Assembly: GCF_019097595.1 (NCBI RefSeq)
Contig: NC_080715.1
Coordinates: 1,275,573-1,339,572 of the forward strand
Length of the DNA: 64,000 nt
Reading direction: 5' to 3'
From: Hemibagrus wyckioides
Taxonomy: Eukaryota; Chordata; Actinopteri; Siluriformes; Bagridae
Under the pieces are notes generated by a model that saw only the letters and a list, made by a program, of their open reading frames with translations, had not been told where the DNA came from and did not search any database. Positions within the stretch are counted from its first letter, which is position 1, and each line of letters opens with the position of its first letter. Shown piece after piece: positions 60,161 to 64,000 of this stretch. The position numbers and the translations under genes are program-made.

Positions 60161-63100
60161 TCAGAGTGCCTGTAGGGTAGACATTTCAGCAGGGGGATGA
60201 TTTGTCAAGTTCAGACCTGTTAGGAATTTTAGCTCTAATTGCCCTCACACCCTGACAGGGTTTTAGCTGTACTTTGTAGCTGCACTGGTATTTTTATTAG
60301 GATTAAAAGTATTTGTACCCCATTGGCTGATTGTGTCACACGTACACGTGTAAGCGGTTACATGACTCGTACTGGGTTTAGTCTCGTTCTGGAGCTTCAC
60401 TGGGGTCTGTGTGTAGGTTTAAGGTGTGTTCAGGTTCACCACACACACACACACACACACACAGACTTGTTGTAATAGAGACATGCATCATATTTGAATG
60501 AATCATTACATTTGAGTGTGTTGTGTTGTGGTGTTTGAGTGTTGTGTTGTTTGAGTGTGTTGTGTTGTGGTGTTTGAGTGTTGTGTTGTGTTGTTTGAGT
60601 GTGTTGTGTTGTGTTGTTTGAGTGTGTTGTGTTGTTTGAGTGTGTTGTGTTGTTTGAGTGTGTTGTGTTGTTTGAGTGTGTTGTGTTGTGTTGTTTGAGT
60701 GTGTTGTGGTGTTTGAGTGTGTTGTGGTGTTTGAGTGTGTTGTGGTGTTTGTGTGTTGTGTTGTGTTGTTTGAGTGTGTTGTGTTGTGGTGTTTGAGTGT
60801 GTTGTGGTGTTTGAGTGTGTTGTGGTGTTTGTGTGTTGTGTTGTGGTGTTTGAGTGTGTTGTGGTGTTTGAGTGTGTTGTGTTGTGGTGTTTGAGGGTGT
60901 TGTGTTGTTTGAGTGTGTTGTGTTGTGGTGTTTGAGTGTTGTGTTGTGGTGTTTGAGTGTGTTGTGTTGTGTTGTTTGAGTGTGTTGTGGTGTTTGAGTG
61001 TGTTGTGGTGTTTGTGTGTTGTGTTGTGTTGTTTGAGTGTGTTGTGTTGTGTTGTTTGAGTGTGTTGTGGTGTTTGAGTGTGTTGTGGTGTTTGAGTGTG
61101 TTGTGTTGTGGTGTTTGAGTGTGTTGTGGTGTTTGTGTGTTGTGTTGTGGTGTTTGAGTGTGTTGTGGTGTTTGAGTGTGTTGTGGTGTTTGAGTGTGTT
61201 GTGTTGTTTGAGTGTGTTGTGTTGTGTTGTTTGAGTGTGTTGTGTTGTGGTGTTTGAGTGTGTTGTGGTGTTTGTGTGTTGTGTTGTGGTGTTTGAGTGT
61301 GTTGTGGTGTTTGTGTGTTGTGTTGTGGTGTTTGAGTGTGTTGTGGTGTTTGAGTGTGTTGTGTTGTGTTGTTTGAGTGTGTTGTGTTGTTTGAGTGTGT
61401 TGTGGTGTTTGAGTGTGTTGTGGTGTTTGAGTGTGTTGTGGTGTTTGAGGGTGTTGTGGTGTTTGAGGGTGTTGTGGTGTTTGAGGGTGTTCTGTTGTGG
61501 TGTTTGAGTGTTGTGTTGTGGTGTTTGAGTGTTGTGTTGTGTTGTTTGAGTGTGTTGTGTTGTGGTGTTTGAGTGTTGTGTTGTGTTGTTTGAGTGTGTT
61601 GTGTTGTGGTGTTTGAGTGTGTTGTGGTGTTTGAGTGTGTTGTGTTGTTTGAGGGTGTTGTGTTGTTTGAGTGTGTTGTGTTGTGTTGTTTGAGTGTGTT
61701 GTGTTGTGGTGTTTGAGTGTGTTGTGGTGTTTGAGTGTGTTGTGGTGTTTGTGTGTTGTGTTGTGGTGTTTGAGTGTGTTGTGGTGTTTGAGGGTGTCGT
61801 GGTGTTTGAGTGTGTTGTGGTGTTTGAGTGTGTTGTGTTGTGTTGTTTGAGTGTGTTGTGGTGTTTGAGTGTGTTGTGTCGTGGTGTTTGAGTGTGTTGT
61901 GTTGTGTTGTTTGAGTGTGTTGTGGTGTTTGAGTGTGTTGTGTCGTGGTGTTTGAGTGTGTTGTGGTGTTTGAGTGTGTTGTGTTGTGTTGTTTGAGTGT
62001 GTTGTGTTGTGGTGTTTGAGTGTGTTGTGTTGTTTGAGGGTGTTGTGTTGTTTGAGTGTGTTGTGTTGTGGTGTTTGAGTGTGTTGTGTTGTTTGAGTGT
62101 GTTGTGTTGTGTTGTTTGAGTGTGTTGTGTTGTGGTGTTTGAGTGTGTTGTGGTGTTTGTGTGTTGTGTTGTGGTGTTTGAGTGTGTTGTGGTGTTTGAG
62201 TGTGTTGTGGTGTTTGAGTGTGTTGTGTTGTGTTGTTTGAGTGTGTTGTGTTGTGGTGTTTGTGTGTTGTGGTGTTTGAGTGTGTTGTGGTGTTTGAGTG
62301 TGTTGTGTTGTTTGAGTGTGTTGTGTTGTGTTGTTTGAGTGTGTTGTGTTGTGGTGTTTGAGTGTGTTGTGGTGTTTGAGTGTGTTGTGTTGTGTTGTTT
62401 GAGTGTGTTGTGTTGTGGTGTTTGAGTGTGTTGTGGTGTTTGAGGGTGTTGTGGTGTTTGAGGGTGTTGTGGTGTTTGAGGGTGTTGTGTTGTGGTGTTT
62501 GAGTGTGTTGTGGTGTTTGAGGGTGTTGTGGTGTTTGAGGGTGTTGTGGTGTTTGAGGGTGTTGTGTTGTGGTGTTTGAGGGTGTTGTGGTGTTTGAGGG
62601 TGTTGTGGTGTTTGAGGGTGTTGTGTTGTGGTGTTTGAGTGTGTTGTGTTGTGGTGTTTGAGGGTGTTGTGGTGTTTGAGGGTGTTGTGGTGTTTGAGGG
62701 TGTTGTGTTGTGGTGTTTGAGGGTGTTGTGGTGTTTGAGTGTGTTGTGTTGTGGTGTTTGAGGGTGTTGTGGTGTTTGAGTGTGTTGTGGTGTTTGAGGG
62801 TGTTGTGGTGTTTGAGGGTGTTGTGTTGTGGTGTTTGAGGGTGTTGTGTTGTGGTGTTTGAGGGTGTTGTGGTGTTTGAGTGTGTTGTGTTGTGGTGTTT
62901 GAGTGTGTTGTGTTGTGTTGTTTGAGTGTGTTGTGTTGTGGTGTTTGAGTGTGTTGTGTTGTGGTGTTTGAGGGTGTTGTGTTGTGTTGTTTGAGTGTGT
63001 TGTGGTGTTTGAGTGTGTTGTGTTGTGGTGTTTGAGTGTGTTGTGTTGTGGTGTTTGAGTGTGTTGTGTTGTGGTGTTTGAGGGTGTTGTGTTGTTTGAG

Positions 63101-64000
63101 TGTGTTGTGGTGTTTGAGTGTGTTGTGTTGTGGTGTTTGAGTGTGTTGTGTTGTGGTGTTTGAGTGTGTTGTGTTGTGTTGTTTGAGTGTGTTGTGTTGT
63201 GGTGTTTGAGTGTGTTGTGGTGTTTGAGGGTGTTGTGGTGTTTGAGGGTTTGGTGACTTGAGGGTGTTGTGGTGTTTGAGTGTGTTGTGTTGTGGTGTTT
63301 GAGGGTGTTGTGGTGTTTGAGGGTGTTGTGGTGTTTGAGGGTGTTGTGGTGTTTGAGTGTGTTGTGTTGTGGTGTTTGAGTGTGTTGTGTTGTGGTGTTT
63401 GAGGGTGTTGTGGTGTTTGAGTGTGTTGTGTTGTGGTGTTTGAGGGTGTTGTGGTGTTTGAGGGTGTTGTGGTGTTTGAGTGTGTTGTGTTGTGGTGTTT
63501 GAGGGTGTTGTGGTGTTTGAGTGTGTTGTGTTGTGGTGTTTGAGGGTGTTGTGGTGTTTGAGGGTGTTGTGGTGTTTGAGGGTGTTGTGGTGTGGTGTTT
63601 GAGGGTGTTGTGGTGTTTGAGGATGTTGTGGTGTTGTGGTGTTTGAGGGTGTTGTGGTGTTTGAGGGTGTTGTGGTGTTTGAGTGTGTTGTGTTGTGGTG
63701 TTTGAGGGTGTTGTGGTGTTTGAGGGTGTTGTGGTGTTTGAGGGTGTTGTGTTGTGGTGTTTGAGGGTGTTGTGGTGTTTGAGGGTGTTGTGGTGTTTGA
63801 GGGTGTTGTGTTGTGGTGTTTGAGGGTGTTGTGTTGTTTGAGGGTGTTGTGTTGTGGTGTTTGAGGGTGTTGTGGTGTTTGAGGGTGTTGTGGTGTTTGA
63901 GTGTGTTGTGTCGTGGTGTTTGAGGGTGTTGTGGTGTTTGAGGGTGTTGTGTTGTGGTGGTTGAGTGTGTTGTGTCGTGGTGTTTGAGGGTGTTGTGGTG
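58334..64000 (+). CDS. itgav: integrin alpha V, first two coding exons (gene continues beyond the window)
   Basis: Exon 1 (58334-58497) and exon 2 (59248-59378) join in phase 2 to give about 98 residues. Residues 1-23 are a hydrophobic signal peptide, and the mature chain starts [20 protein letters not shown], the standard start of the RGD-binding alpha chains. [14 protein letters not shown] marks the first beta-propeller repeat, and [11 protein letters not shown] a conserved Cys region. Integrin alpha V pairs with several beta subunits at the cell surface and binds RGD ligands such as vitronectin and fibronectin. The alpha 5 and alpha 8 chains have similar starts; the choice of alpha V rests mainly on the neighbour zc3h15, which adjoins ITGAV in other vertebrates. 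The second intron holds a minisatellite longer than 3.4 kb that runs off the window, and no further exon is seen. Confidence 0.85.
58552..58559. promoter_or_regulatory. perfect CRE (TGACGTCA) in itgav intron 1
   Basis: The palindromic CREB/ATF site lies 55 bp after exon 1, within GTGACGTCACTGCATCAC. Confidence 0.45.
58681..58733. repeat. (TTA)n microsatellite in itgav intron 1
   Basis: A pure ATT-type tract of about 52 bp. A (TTTG)n tract follows at 58852-58877. Confidence 0.95.
59248..59378 (+). CDS. itgav: itgav coding exon 2 (first beta-propeller repeat)
   Basis: It encodes (L)[11 protein letters not shown], a Ser/Thr run, [10 protein letters not shown] and IDFDNSG. The acceptor is CTCTCCCTCAG| and the donor AGCG|GTGAGT, phase 1. 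Confidence 0.88.
59774..59850. repeat. about 23-bp tandem repeat, three copies
   Basis: AAAAGGGGTGTGTCCTAGTC, AAAAGGGTGTCTCCTGGCTG and AAAAGGGTGTGTCCTAGTAG follow each other in itgav intron 2. Confidence 0.75.
60131..60465. repeat. (GT)n and (CA)n microsatellites in itgav intron 2
   Basis: (GT)n lies at 60131-60161 and (CA)n at 60439-60463. The sequence between them is unique and noncoding. Confidence 0.85.
60510..64000. repeat. GTTGTGGTGTTTGAG minisatellite in itgav intron 2 (runs off window)
   Basis: Units are TGTTTGAGTGTGTTGTGG (18 bp) and a longer form with an extra TTGTG (23 bp). The plus strand lacks A apart from the one in GAG and lacks C almost entirely. GAGTGTG units dominate up to about 62430, and GAGGGTG units become common afterwards. 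Open frames (V-V-L-F-E-C-V) are artefacts. The array extends past the end of the window. Confidence 0.96.

Noticed and set aside
60510..62338. Frames of 60-90 codons with V-V-L-F-E-C-V repeats
   Set aside because: Intronic minisatellite of itgav.

Overview
The window looks like a piece of a teleost fish chromosome. It carries two genuine protein-coding genes, both split by many introns, inside a very repeat-rich landscape. The transposon mix (L2-type LINEs, a Ty3/gypsy element, a DIRS remnant, Tc1 and hAT deletion derivatives, a tRNA-derived SINE) is typical of ray-finned fish; an ostariophysan such as a catfish is plausible, but I cannot fix the species from sequence alone. All identifications rest on reading the sequence and recognising families. 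No alignment or database search was run.

Layout. 1-23772: an enormous CA-rich compound minisatellite whose + strand almost lacks G. It is interrupted by a broken L2 LINE on the minus strand (about 2180-4418) and by a truncated Ty3/gypsy element on the plus strand (17029-19861). The gypsy element has a SCAN-like gag and integrase encoded ahead of reverse transcriptase, the Gmr1-type order. 23773-37600: intergenic DNA with a decayed Tc1 copy, L2 and Rex1-like fragments, a DIRS-like remnant (reverse transcriptase and tyrosine recombinase), and a nearly complete but broken L2 (34055-37575). 37600-49500: an internally deleted hAT element, a 1-kb TG/TTTTG array, a 31-bp minisatellite derived from an L2 untranslated region, a polypyrimidine 14-bp minisatellite, a SINE, a 16-bp CTGT-type minisatellite, a 24-bp minisatellite and an AAT/GAT array.

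Genes. 49692-54318 is zc3h15 (DRG-family-regulatory protein 1) on the plus strand. All ten coding exons were reconstructed, giving 438 codons plus stop, with a ZNF143-type promoter motif upstream. 58334 onward is the start of an integrin alpha gene, best called itgav: signal peptide plus first beta-propeller exons on the plus strand, with the rest beyond the window. ZC3H15 and ITGAV are also neighbours in other vertebrates, which supports both calls. The two genes work in unrelated processes (ribosome-associated DRG1 GTPase control versus cell adhesion) and are transcribed head to tail, each apparently from its own promoter.

I found no RNA gene, CRISPR array or prokaryote-style operon. The very long open frames in the window (for example 4408-9390, 19369-23853, 43912-45798) are artefacts of stop-free tandem repeats. 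The points most worth following up are: TG repeats sitting on five of the nine zc3h15 splice acceptors, a GC-AG intron in zc3h15, a family of short palindromes around itgav exon 2, an L2-derived minisatellite present in two opposite-facing arrays, and the G-free megabase-style array with its embedded Gmr1-like retroelement.
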